Below are positions 1 through 4,785 of a stretch of 6,317 nucleotides of DNA, piece after piece; within the stretch, counting starts at the first letter, position 1; every line of letters starts with the position of its first letter. The translations under genes and the position numbers were made by a program. The stretch comes from Lachnospiraceae bacterium (GTDB taxonomy: Bacteria; Bacillota; Clostridia; Lachnospirales; Lachnospiraceae): positions 1 to 6,317 of the forward strand of contig CAAGKE010000110.1 in assembly GCA_900770325.1 (NCBI GenBank), read 5' to 3'. Below the pieces are notes generated by a model that searched no databases, was not told where the DNA came from, and was given only the letters and a program-made list of their open reading frames with translations.

Positions 1-46
1 CTAATGTCAACATGAATACTTTTGCCCATTTTTTCGTAGTTTTCAA
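1..46 (-). CDS. 5' end of a divergent gene, probably a secreted or membrane protein (partial)
   Basis: On the minus strand a GGAGGG ribosome binding site (60-55) lies 8 bases before a TTG codon (46-44). The reading frame that follows stays open to the window edge and reads MKTTKKWAKVFMLTL. A basic N-terminus running into a hydrophobic stretch is what the start of a signal peptide or first membrane segment looks like. Only 15 codons are visible, so no function can be given. An ATG in another frame (29-27) is too far from the binding site (25 bases) to be the better start. The gene diverges from the cwlD-like gene, and the roughly 200-base AT-rich spacer must hold both promoters. The call rests on the spacing and peptide character alone. 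Confidence 0.6.
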   Translation of the reverse strand, partial: MKTTKKWAKVFMLTL

Positions 47-86
47 AACTTTATCCCTCCTATAATTCCAATTTTTATATAAGTTT

Positions 87-116
87 ATTATATTATATTT
101 TTGTTGTGAATTACAA
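87..116 (-). promoter_or_regulatory. Possible sigma-A promoter of the divergent left-edge gene
   Basis: Read on the minus strand, TTGTAA (116-111) and TATAAT (92-87) are separated by 18 bases, about 40 bases ahead of the TTG start at 46. A second TATAAT copy sits at 97-92 but would leave only 13 bases. The whole spacer is very AT-rich, so TATAAT-like words are expected by chance and the call is weak. Confidence 0.3.
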
Positions 117-182
117 CTCTTTTTTGTTTGTTTTAAGGGAATATTCACAGTAAGAATAAATGATTTTATCTATTTTTGTTGT
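96..182. repeat. 12-base direct repeat and small palindrome in the divergent spacer
   Basis: TATTTTTGTTGT occurs at 96-107 and again at 171-182, start to start 75 bases. The first copy runs into an imperfect palindrome, GTTGTGA and TTACAAC, at 103-117 (6 of 7 positions paired around a central A). The palindrome overlaps the -35 region of the proposed minus-strand promoter. The elements could be operator half-sites for the divergent pair, but low sequence complexity makes chance a real alternative. Confidence 0.35.
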
Positions 183-222
183 TAAACTGCTCTAGTTTCT
201 GTAAATGTCTATATTGTAGATT

Positions 223-233
223 TATAATATAAT
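223..233 (+). promoter_or_regulatory. Candidate -10 region for the cwlD-like gene
   Basis: Two overlapping TATAAT hexamers lie at 223-228 and 228-233, just ahead of the gene. No convincing -35 hexamer lies 16-18 bases upstream (the words there are TGTAAA and ATGTCT). A start of transcription near 235-240 would leave an extremely short leader, so the real promoter may be further upstream or use another sigma factor. I could not recognise a sporulation sigma promoter with confidence. Confidence 0.3.
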
Positions 234-250
234 CTGACAAGGGAGTGCAT

Positions 251-1042
251 ATGATTTATTTAAGAAAAGGAAGTTTCGAATATAGAAGGAGCATGGAAAA
301 ACAGTTATATAAATTCCTGAAAACAGGAATGACATTGCTTCTTTTGGCAGCAGCCTATTTTCTTCCGGGTGTTTGTATCAGGAAAATGGAGCAGGAGGAC
401 AGAAATCAGCAGACAATGGCGGAGGCAGAAGCAGAGACAAAAGCAGGAGCAGAGAAAGAAGAAAACCGGGGAATCATTGTATTGGATTCCGGACACGGGG
501 GAGAGGATCCCGGAATGGTGGGAATCGGAGGTGTGGAGGAAAAGGAGATCAATCTGCAGATCGCGATGGAGCTGAAAAGCCTTCTGGAGGAGCAGGGATT
601 TTTTGTGGTGATGACCAGAGAGGATGATAATGGATTGTATGATCCGGATACTTCTAATAAAAAGGCCCAGGATATGCAGAGAAGATGTGCGGTGATTGAA
701 GAGGCAGCTCCTATACTGACGGTGAGCATCCACCAGAACAGCTACACTGATCCGGCAGTGTATGGGCCGCAGGTTTTTTATTTTGAACATTCCCCGGAAG
801 GAAAAGAGCTGGCGTCCTGTATCCAGGAGCAGATGAATACCCGGCTGGAGATTCCAAAGCCAAGAGCTATAAAAGCGAACACAAATTACTATATTCTGAA
901 GCGGTCAGCCAGTGTGACCGTGCTGGTGGAATGCGCATTTTTATCGAATCCGGAAGAAGCGGAAAAGATACAGACGGAAAGCTATCAAAGAGCAGTGGCT
1001 GAGTCGATCTGCAGCGGGATTCTGGCATATTTGGAAACGTAG
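251..1042 (+). CDS. cwlD: N-acetylmuramoyl-L-alanine amidase, CwlD-like (Amidase_3 family)
   Basis: This zinc hydrolase cuts the bond between N-acetylmuramic acid and L-alanine in peptidoglycan. CwlD itself acts in spore cortex maturation (muramic delta-lactam formation). The 263-residue protein has an N-terminal signal or anchor segment (about 19-42), an Ala/Glu-rich linker (about 55-73) and the Amidase_3 domain (about 75-261). Expected zinc ligands are His82 in DSGHGG, Glu97 in GGVEEKEINL and His161 in SIHQNS. The catalytic Glu227 sits in VLVECAFLSN. DSGHGG replaces the usual DPGHGG, a mild change. ATG 251 is preferred because AAGGGAG (239-245) lies 5 bases upstream. A GTG at 245 would overlap that site, and ATG 293 has its purine run only one base away. 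Overall length and motif order fit CwlD, but Lachnospiraceae carry several Amidase_3 paralogues, so a vegetative wall role is possible. Confidence 0.85.
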   Translation: MIYLRKGSFEYRRSMEKQLYKFLKTGMTLLLLAAAYFLPGVCIRKMEQEDRNQQTMAEAEAETKAGAEKEENRGIIVLDSGHGGEDPGMVGIGGVEEKEINLQIAMELKSLLEEQGFFVVMTREDDNGLYDPDTSNKKAQDMQRRCAVIEEAAPILTVSIHQNSYTDPAVYGPQVFYFEHSPEGKELASCIQEQMNTRLEIPKPRAIKANTNYYILKRSASVTVLVECAFLSNPEEAEKIQTESYQRAVAESICSGILAYLET

Positions 1043-1062
1043 TAACTGTTCTGATTCAAGAA

Positions 1063-1091
1063 TTGACGCTGTTGGACTGTAATGTTATAAT
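1063..1091 (+). promoter_or_regulatory. Strong sigma-A promoter of the ferredoxin-like gene
   Basis: TTGACG (1063-1068) and a perfect TATAAT (1086-1091) are separated by exactly 17 bases, and TGT directly before the -10 makes it an extended -10 element. Transcription would start near 1098. The leader holds a hairpin, 1101-1108 pairing with 1120-1127 (8 pairs, one G-U, 11-base loop), and then GGAGGA (1139-1144), 7 bases ahead of the start codon. It is the best promoter in the window. Confidence 0.78.
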
Positions 1092-1151
1092 AATATCAAA
1101 CTTTTTGGCTGATGCCTGACCAAAGAGGTATGATAAACGGAGGATAAATCA

Positions 1152-1541
1152 ATGAAAAAACTGGTAGTAACAGACAAGACAAAATGTATGGCATGTCTGG
1201 AATGTGTCAGAGCCTGTTCCATGGCTTTCTACAAAGAATTTGACCCGGACAAATCCTGTATTCAGATCGTGGAAGGAAAGGATGGAAATCCCAAGACAAA
1301 CACCTGTATCCAGTGCGGAAAATGTGCGCGTACCTGTAAGCAGGGTGCGATCAAGCAGAACGCAAAGGGTGTTTACATGATCGACAAAAAACTGTGTAAC
1401 GGCTGCGGTGAGTGTGTAGCTGTCTGTCCCATGCATGTAATGGTAAAAGCAGAGACCTCACCGGTTACCACGAAATGTATCGCATGCGGTATCTGCGCAA
1501 AAGCGTGTCCCATGGGCATTTTGGAAGTACAGGAGAAATAA
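1152..1541 (+). CDS. Small ferredoxin-like protein with four [4Fe-4S] cysteine motifs
   Basis: This 129-residue, probably cytoplasmic electron carrier has four complete CxxCxxCxxxC motifs: Cys12/15/18/22, Cys52/55/58/62, Cys82/85/88/92 and Cys109/112/115/119. That gives 16 cysteines in motifs plus Cys36. The third and fourth are followed by Pro (CPMH, CPMG) as in bacterial ferredoxins; the first two are followed by Ser and Lys. The pattern resembles HycB/CooF/AorB-type electron-transfer subunits of hydrogenases, CO dehydrogenase or aldehyde oxidoreductases, but is shorter than many of them. No oxidoreductase catalytic gene lies next to it: it has its own strong promoter and terminator, so it seems to be transcribed alone and its partner must be elsewhere. 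GGAGGA is 7 bases before the ATG. The iron-sulfur role is secure; the redox partner is unknown. Confidence 0.88.
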   Translation: MKKLVVTDKTKCMACLECVRACSMAFYKEFDPDKSCIQIVEGKDGNPKTNTCIQCGKCARTCKQGAIKQNAKGVYMIDKKLCNGCGECVAVCPMHVMVKAETSPVTTKCIACGICAKACPMGILEVQEK

Positions 1542-1573
1542 TCACAGACCGTTGTGAGACACTTGTGAAACAC

Positions 1574-1645
1574 AAAAGGCTGACGCAAAATCCGGACAGT
1601 GAAAATATCAGTATTTCACGGATACGGTTTTGCATCAGCCTTTTT
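1574..1645. terminator. Long bidirectional terminator hairpin between convergent genes
   Basis: The arms 1574-1590 and 1628-1644 pair at 16 of 17 positions (one C-A mismatch, 1584 with 1634). They are A-rich on the left and T-rich on the right, as in a Rho-independent terminator that works in both directions. On the plus strand the arm ends in TTTTT (1641-1645), which serves the ferredoxin-like gene. On the minus strand the run TTTTGTG serves the S1 gene. The inner part can extend the stem through 1590-1594 with 1619-1623 and 1599-1604 with 1614-1619. Confidence 0.82.
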
Positions 1646-1650
1646 CGCAG

Positions 1651-1703
1651 TGTTTACGTGCCGCTGCTTTGCAGGATGTTTGCGCACAGAATACGCAGCG
1701 GCA
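1651..1703. repeat. Intergenic hairpin-forming repeat, copy A
   Basis: Positions 1651-1696 align without gaps to 6240-6285, with 34 of 46 bases identical, although both lie outside genes. Within copy A a perfect 9-base stem forms between 1659-1667 (TGCCGCTGC) and 1695-1703 (GCAGCGGCA), and a small inner stem between 1681-1684 and 1694-1697 competes with it. The copy lies just past the S1 stop codon, so it is in the 3' untranslated region of that gene. The class is unknown; it behaves like a REP/BIME-like or degenerate MITE-like element. Confidence 0.55.
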
Positions 1704-1714
1704 TTCTTGTATTT

Positions 1715-2752
1715 TTACAGCTTCAGCTTAGCGAACAGAGAACCCAGGGAAGTGGTAGCGGCCTCGGTTTCGGGGAGATCAAAGGTCTCTTCTTCAATCT
1801 CGGCAGCAGCCACCTCTTCCAGTGCCTTCATGCTCAGACTCAGCTTGCCGTCCTTCACATCGATCACCTTCACCTTTACCTTCTGGCCTTCCTTCAGAAC
1901 CGCGGCGGGATGCTTGATCCGCTGCTGGGAGATCTGGGAAACATGTACCAGACCGGACAGGCCATTGCCCAGATTGATAAATGCTCCATAAGGCTTGATG
2001 GTCTCAACGGTACCTTCAGTCACCAGGCCTACCTCCACGTTGGAGATCTTTTTTGCCCGTTCTTCTTCCGCAGCCTCCCGAAGGATGTCCCGGGCGGACA
2101 TCACCAGACGATTTTCTTCCTCATCTGCAGTAATCACACGGACATCGATGGTTTTGTTCAGCCAGTCTGGCAGGTCGTCTTCTTCCACATAATCCAGGGA
2201 AAGCTTGGAAGCGGGAATAAAGCCGCGGATTCCTTCCAGATAGGCCACTGCGCCGCCTCTGGTAACACCGGAGATCTTAACGGAAATATTCTCCTGAGAT
2301 TCCTTCAGCTCCCGGAGTCTGTCCCAGGCCATCAGCGCTGCGGCTTCCTTCATGGACAGAAGGATGTGGCCGGCACCGTCATCTCTGCGGATCACGGTCG
2401 CAGACAGGGTCTGTCCCACTTCAATCTTATCTTTTAAGGAGAAGCCGGGATCGTCACTGGCATCCTCCAGCCGGATAATTCCATCTGTATAGTAACCAAA
2501 ATCCAGGGTGATCTCGGTCTCGCTGACACCAATCACCGTTCCGGTAAGAATATCACCCTCCTGAATCCTCCGGAAAGATGCTTCCAGCTCCTTCTCATAA
2601 TCCGCCATGGTTTCCTGCGGCTCTTCCGGGACAGATGCTTCCGGTACTGCGGATTCTGCTGCTGACGGCTCTTCGGAAACGGGATTTTGTGCTTTTGCTG
2701 TTTCAGATACAGCTTCCTGCGGTGCCAACTCTTTGCGTTCCATTTCTTCCAT
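1715..2752 (-). CDS. S1 RNA-binding domain protein (ribosomal protein S1-like)
   Basis: The 345-residue protein has an acidic Glu/Ala/Pro-rich N-terminus (about 1-58) and three S1/OB-fold domains: about 65-135, 153-222 and 243-311. The third is the most canonical (EGTVETIKPYGAFINLGNGL, then GLVHVSQIS and KLSLSMKAL). A short acidic-to-neutral tail ends in LFAKLKL. Proteins of this type bind single-stranded RNA and help mRNA reach the 30S subunit, or act on RNA turnover. Proteobacterial S1 has six domains; Firmicutes homologues such as B. subtilis YpfD have about four, so three is short. GGAGGG (2765-2760) is 7 bases before the ATG, which supports this start over the in-frame ATG three codons later. 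The gene is alone on its strand, converges on the ferredoxin-like gene and diverges from the ywlC-like gene. The domain call is firm; membership in the ribosome is not shown. Confidence 0.88.
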   Translation of the reverse strand: MEEMERKELAPQEAVSETAKAQNPVSEEPSAAESAVPEASVPEEPQETMADYEKELEASFRRIQEGDILTGTVIGVSETEITLDFGYYTDGIIRLEDASDDPGFSLKDKIEVGQTLSATVIRRDDGAGHILLSMKEAAALMAWDRLRELKESQENISVKISGVTRGGAVAYLEGIRGFIPASKLSLDYVEEDDLPDWLNKTIDVRVITADEEENRLVMSARDILREAAEEERAKKISNVEVGLVTEGTVETIKPYGAFINLGNGLSGLVHVSQISQQRIKHPAAVLKEGQKVKVKVIDVKDGKLSLSMKALEEVAAAEIEEETFDLPETEAATTSLGSLFAKLKL

Positions 2753-2786
2753 ATTTTTTCCCTCCCAGTGATAATTTTACTCAGGC

Positions 2787-2899
2787 AATTGCGAAACGCA
2801 GCCGTTTTGTCATCCTTCTGCCTGCACATCTTCCGTTTTTGTGCTGTACATTGGGAGACATGCAGCCCTTCGCAGGGCAGTTCTGCGAGTTTCGCAATT
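2787..2899 (-). repeat. Inverted repeat enclosing most of the S1 gene leader
   Basis: AATTGCGAAAC (2787-2797) is perfectly complementary to GTTTCGCAATT (2889-2899). Four more pairs follow across a two-base bulge (2798-2801 with 2883-2886), giving 15 pairs around an 80-base interior. Inside, GCCCT (2865-2869) and AGGGC (2874-2878) form a tight stem with a TCGC loop. In the RNA of the S1 gene this would be a branched leader structure ending about 34 bases before the start codon. It may be a cis-regulatory leader or a small mobile or repeat element. The GCGAAACT word also appears at the right end of the window (6309-6316). Confidence 0.5.
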
Positions 2900-2933
2900 T
2901 ACAAGTAGTTTTTTGTATGAAAAGACTGTAAAT

Positions 2934-2942
2934 ATCATAACA
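2934..2942 (-). promoter_or_regulatory. Probable extended -10 promoter of the S1 gene
   Basis: On the minus strand TGT followed by TATGAT (2939-2934) forms an extended -10 element, one base off consensus. The word 17 bases upstream, TTCCAT, is a weak -35. Transcription would begin near 2928 and run through the inverted repeat into the S1 gene. It lies 34 bases from the opposing plus-strand promoter, so the two could interfere. Confidence 0.4.
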
Positions 2943-2975
2943 TAACCCGGAGGAATATGGAAGAAAAAATAAAGG

Positions 2976-3004
2976 TTTTCATAATTGTAATGTGGTGTTA
3001 TAAT
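2976..3004 (+). promoter_or_regulatory. Promoter of the ywlC-ywlE operon
   Basis: TATAAT (2999-3004) is perfect and is preceded by TGT, which makes an extended -10. TTTTCA (2976-2981) lies 17 bases upstream and matches the -35 consensus at 4 of 6 positions. Transcription would begin near 3011, about 135 bases ahead of the synthase start codon. Confidence 0.58.
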
Positions 3005-3045
3005 AGGGACAATTAGGATTTTATGTATAGAGAAGCGAAATGGTG

Positions 3046-3089
3046 CTGCCGTAAAATACAGGCAAAAAGGTCTTTTTGTGCAGCGGCAG
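3046..3089 (+). other. Leader hairpin upstream of the ywlC-like gene
   Basis: CTGCCG (3046-3051) pairs with CGGCAG (3084-3089). Inside it CAAAAA (3063-3068) pairs with TTTTTG (3073-3078) over a four-base loop. It lies between the promoter and the ribosome binding site. It does not end in a T run after the outer stem, so it is not a terminator of the usual type. Its function, if any, is not visible. Confidence 0.4.
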
Positions 3090-3099
3090 ATCCAGGAAG

Positions 3100-3126
3100 G
3101 TTACTGTGAATCACGGAAGCAGTGCC
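3100..3126 (+). repeat. Short intergenic repeat, copy upstream of the ywlC-like gene
   Basis: These 27 bases match 5507-5533 at 21 positions, including an unbroken GTTACTGTGAA at the start and AGCAGT near the end. Both copies sit in the leader of a plus-strand gene shortly before its ribosome binding site. In this copy the terminal inverted repeat is degenerate, and only ACTG/CAGT of the GTTACTG and CAGTAAC arms is kept. Confidence 0.5.
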
Positions 3127-3147
3127 TCAAGAAGGAGACGGTGAGAA

Positions 3148-4197
3148 ATGGAAACGATTATGGCGGATATGACCGGAGGGATCGATGAGAAGGCGATGGA
3201 AAAAGCCGGAGAGATCCTGAAGAGAGGAGGGCTGGTGGCCTTTCCTACGGAGACGGTCTACGGCCTGGGGGCCAATGCTCTGGATGAGGCGGCGGCAGCC
3301 CGGATTTATGCGGCAAAAGGACGGCCATCCGATAATCCGCTGATCGTTCACATCTGTGAATTTTCCGCACTGGAAAAAATCGTGAAGGAGATACCGCCAA
3401 AAGCAAAGAAGCTGGCGGATGCATTCTGGCCCGGACCATTGACCATGATCTTTCAAAAAACAGAGCAGGTGCCCTATGGGACGACAGGCGGTCTGGATAC
3501 TGTGGCGGTACGCATGCCCGCTCATCCTCTGGCACTGGCGATGATTAAAGCCGGCGGAGGCTATATTGCAGCTCCCAGCGCAAATACATCCGGACGCCCC
3601 AGCCCTACAAAGGCATCCCATGTGGCGGATGATCTGAACGGGAAAATCGACATGATCATCGACGGAGGAGATGTGGGAATCGGACTGGAATCCACGATCG
3701 TGGATCTGACGGAAGAAGAGCCGGTGATTTTGCGGCCGGGGTATATTAATCAGCAGATGCTGGAGGGACTGCTGGGACAGGTGTCGGTGGATCAGGCGCT
3801 GCTGAAGGATGATCCGAATCTGCATCCCAAGGCACCGGGAATGAAGTACCGTCATTATGCACCGAAGGCCGGTCTGACCATCGTAGAAGGAAGCGCGGAG
3901 GCTGTCAGGAGAAAGATCAATGAACTGGCAGAAGCGGAGACGCGGGCCGGAGGCCGGGCAGGTATCATTGCCACCGACGAGTCTCTTTCTGCATATCCCA
4001 CAGGAATCGTAAAATCGGTGGGAACCAGGACGGATGAGATTACCATTTCCGCTCATTTGTATGGAATTTTAAGAGAATTTGATGAACTGGACGTTTCCAG
4101 GATATATTCGGAGGCCTTTGAAACGCCGCAGCTTGGACAGGCGATTATGAACCGGCTGATCAAAGCGGCAGGCCATCAGATCATCCGTGCGGAATGA
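3148..4197 (+). CDS. ywlC: L-threonylcarbamoyladenylate synthase, long Sua5/YwlC type
   Basis: The enzyme joins threonine, bicarbonate and ATP to make threonylcarbamoyl-AMP, the first step of the universal t6A37 modification of ANN-decoding tRNAs. It passes the product to the TsaD-containing transferase. The 349-residue protein has the YrdC/Sua5 domain (about 13-200) with FPTETVYGLG (32-41), KGRPSDNPL (57-65), FWPGPLT (93-99), SANTSGRP (144-151) and the G-rich GGDVGIGLESTIVDL (173-187). The KxR...SxN signature residues are Lys57, Arg59, Ser144 and Asn146. A linker with PGMKYRHYAPKA (230-241) leads to the C-terminal Sua5 domain (about 242-349), so this is the long form, close to B. subtilis YwlC in size. 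AAGGAG (3132-3137) is 10 bases before the ATG; a second in-frame ATG at 3163 lacks its own site. The stop is 24 bases before the phosphatase-like gene, so the two are probably co-transcribed. Confidence 0.94.
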   Translation: METIMADMTGGIDEKAMEKAGEILKRGGLVAFPTETVYGLGANALDEAAAARIYAAKGRPSDNPLIVHICEFSALEKIVKEIPPKAKKLADAFWPGPLTMIFQKTEQVPYGTTGGLDTVAVRMPAHPLALAMIKAGGGYIAAPSANTSGRPSPTKASHVADDLNGKIDMIIDGGDVGIGLESTIVDLTEEEPVILRPGYINQQMLEGLLGQVSVDQALLKDDPNLHPKAPGMKYRHYAPKAGLTIVEGSAEAVRRKINELAEAETRAGGRAGIIATDESLSAYPTGIVKSVGTRTDEITISAHLYGILREFDELDVSRIYSEAFETPQLGQAIMNRLIKAAGHQIIRAE

Positions 4198-4221
4198 CCG
4201 GGAAAAAAGGAGCGCGATAAG

Positions 4222-4683
4222 TTGAAAAGATATGATAAGCTTATTTTTGTAAGCGGAAGTGATACCGCAACCAGCCCCATGGCGGAGGCTATCCTGCAGA
4301 GTAAGTACCTGCTGGAGGATATTCTGATCGATTCCAAGGGCCTGGTGGTTCTTTTCCCGGAACCGATCAACCCCAAGGCGGAAGCTGTGCTGGTCAGTAA
4401 TGGGCTGACCATGAAGGAGCACACAAGCGAACCTCTGGGAAGGGATGATTTCGATGAGCGGACGCTGATACTCACCATGGGCTATGAACAGAAGGACAAG
4501 ATCCTGAACGATTACGGCATTGTACCCAATGTTTATGTGCTGACAGAATATGTGGATATTTCAGGGGAGGTAAAGGATCCCTACGGCGGGGATCTGAGTG
4601 AATACGGACAGTGCTTCCAACAGCTGAAGGATCTGATCACTAAGCTTGTGGTGGTGCTGAATGAGGAAGAACTGATGCTTTAG
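4222..4683 (+). CDS. LMW protein phosphatase-family protein lacking the catalytic Cys and Arg (YwlE-like pseudophosphatase)
   Basis: The 153-residue protein follows the low-molecular-weight phosphatase fold from end to end. Its relative YwlE removes phosphate from phosphoarginine in B. subtilis and is encoded near ywlC there too. The family P-loop is CX5R(S/T), typically VCTGNTCRSPMAE. Here the same place reads VSGSDTATSPMAE, so the nucleophile is Ser11 (AGC) and the phosphate-binding Arg is Thr17 (ACC). The DPYGGD segment (119-124) that carries the general acid Asp119 is intact, as is the ILTM region (83-86). Cysteine phosphatase chemistry should therefore be lost, while the fold, and perhaps ligand binding, remains. 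The reading frame is intact with no sign of decay. It starts with TTG 4222, with AAGGAG (4207-4212) 9 bases upstream. Function is unknown; possibilities are a phospho-residue reader or a regulator. Confidence 0.87.
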   Translation: MKRYDKLIFVSGSDTATSPMAEAILQSKYLLEDILIDSKGLVVLFPEPINPKAEAVLVSNGLTMKEHTSEPLGRDDFDERTLILTMGYEQKDKILNDYGIVPNVYVLTEYVDISGEVKDPYGGDLSEYGQCFQQLKDLITKLVVVLNEEELML

Positions 4684-4699
4684 AGAACCGCTCTTTCTT

Positions 4700-4715
4700 C
4701 CGGCGCTGCAGCCGG
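4700..4715 (+). terminator. Weak hairpin after the ywlC-ywlE pair
   Basis: CCGGC (4700-4704) pairs with GCCGG (4711-4715) over a six-base loop and is followed by TTTGTGCTGT, not a clean T run. AACCG (4686-4690) with CGGTT (4713-4717) is a competing pairing. It could weaken read-through into upp but is not a convincing terminator. Confidence 0.25.
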
Positions 4716-4765
4716 TTTGTGCTGTATGCGGATTTTGGACGGAAATATTATTATATCAGGAAAAA

Positions 4766-4785
4766 GTAGCTGCAAAAGCAGTTAC
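4766..4785 (+). other. Hairpin in the upp leader
   Basis: GTAGCTGC (4766-4773) pairs fully with GCAGTTAC (4778-4785), with one G-U pair, over an AAAA loop. It is 27 bases ahead of the AAGGAGGA site (4813-4820) and no T run follows it. It does not match the PyrR-binding loop consensus I know. Nearby, 4743-4756 is a short AT-rich stretch that is the only candidate for a separate upp promoter, without a clear -35. Confidence 0.5.

Larger units (their letters stand above)
2753..3147. other. 395-base divergent intergenic region
   Basis: No protein gene is supported here. From left to right it holds the S1 ribosome binding site, a long-span inverted repeat in the S1 leader (2787-2899), a probable minus-strand extended -10 (2942-2934), a plus-strand promoter (2976-3004), a hairpin (3046-3089), a short repeat copy (3100-3126) and the AAGGAG site (3132-3137) of the ywlC-like gene. 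Both untranslated leaders are long: about 175 bases for S1 and about 135 bases for the synthase. Confidence 0.75.

Noticed and set aside
245..250. GTG at 245 as the start of the cwlD-like gene
   Set aside because: The codon overlaps the GGGAG sequence that serves as the binding site for ATG 251.
341..376. A lipoprotein signal (Cys42 after FLPGV) in the cwlD-like protein
   Set aside because: The lipobox needs Gly, Ala or similar directly before the Cys; here it is Val, so an uncleaved anchor or ordinary signal peptide is more likely.
1412..2437. A 341-codon plus-strand open frame overlapping the ferredoxin-like gene's end and antisense to the S1 gene
   Set aside because: It starts inside the ferredoxin-like gene, runs through the terminator hairpin and repeat, and its translation shows no domain pattern. 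The S1 protein on the other strand has clear domains and a good ribosome binding site.
2912..2938. A sigma-E-like promoter (GATATT ... CATACA on the minus strand) ahead of the S1 gene
   Set aside because: The spacing between the two elements is about 11 bases, too short for sigma-E, and an extended -10 sigma-A element nearby explains expression better.
2957..3016. A 19-codon open frame after GGAGGA, translating to MEEKIKVFIIVMWCYNRDN
   Set aside because: The site is only about two bases from the ATG, and the frame runs through the extended -10 of the ywlC promoter, so it would mostly lie upstream of the transcript start.
3021..3107. A possible 28-codon leader peptide (starting MYREAKWCC) upstream of the ywlC-like gene
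   Set aside because: No ribosome binding site precedes the ATG, and the frame simply spans the leader hairpin.
3127..4056. A 309-codon minus-strand open frame antisense to the ywlC-like gene
   Set aside because: The translation is rich in Cys, His, Arg and Ser without family motifs, as expected of the shadow of a GC-rich coding frame; the plus-strand protein is unmistakable.
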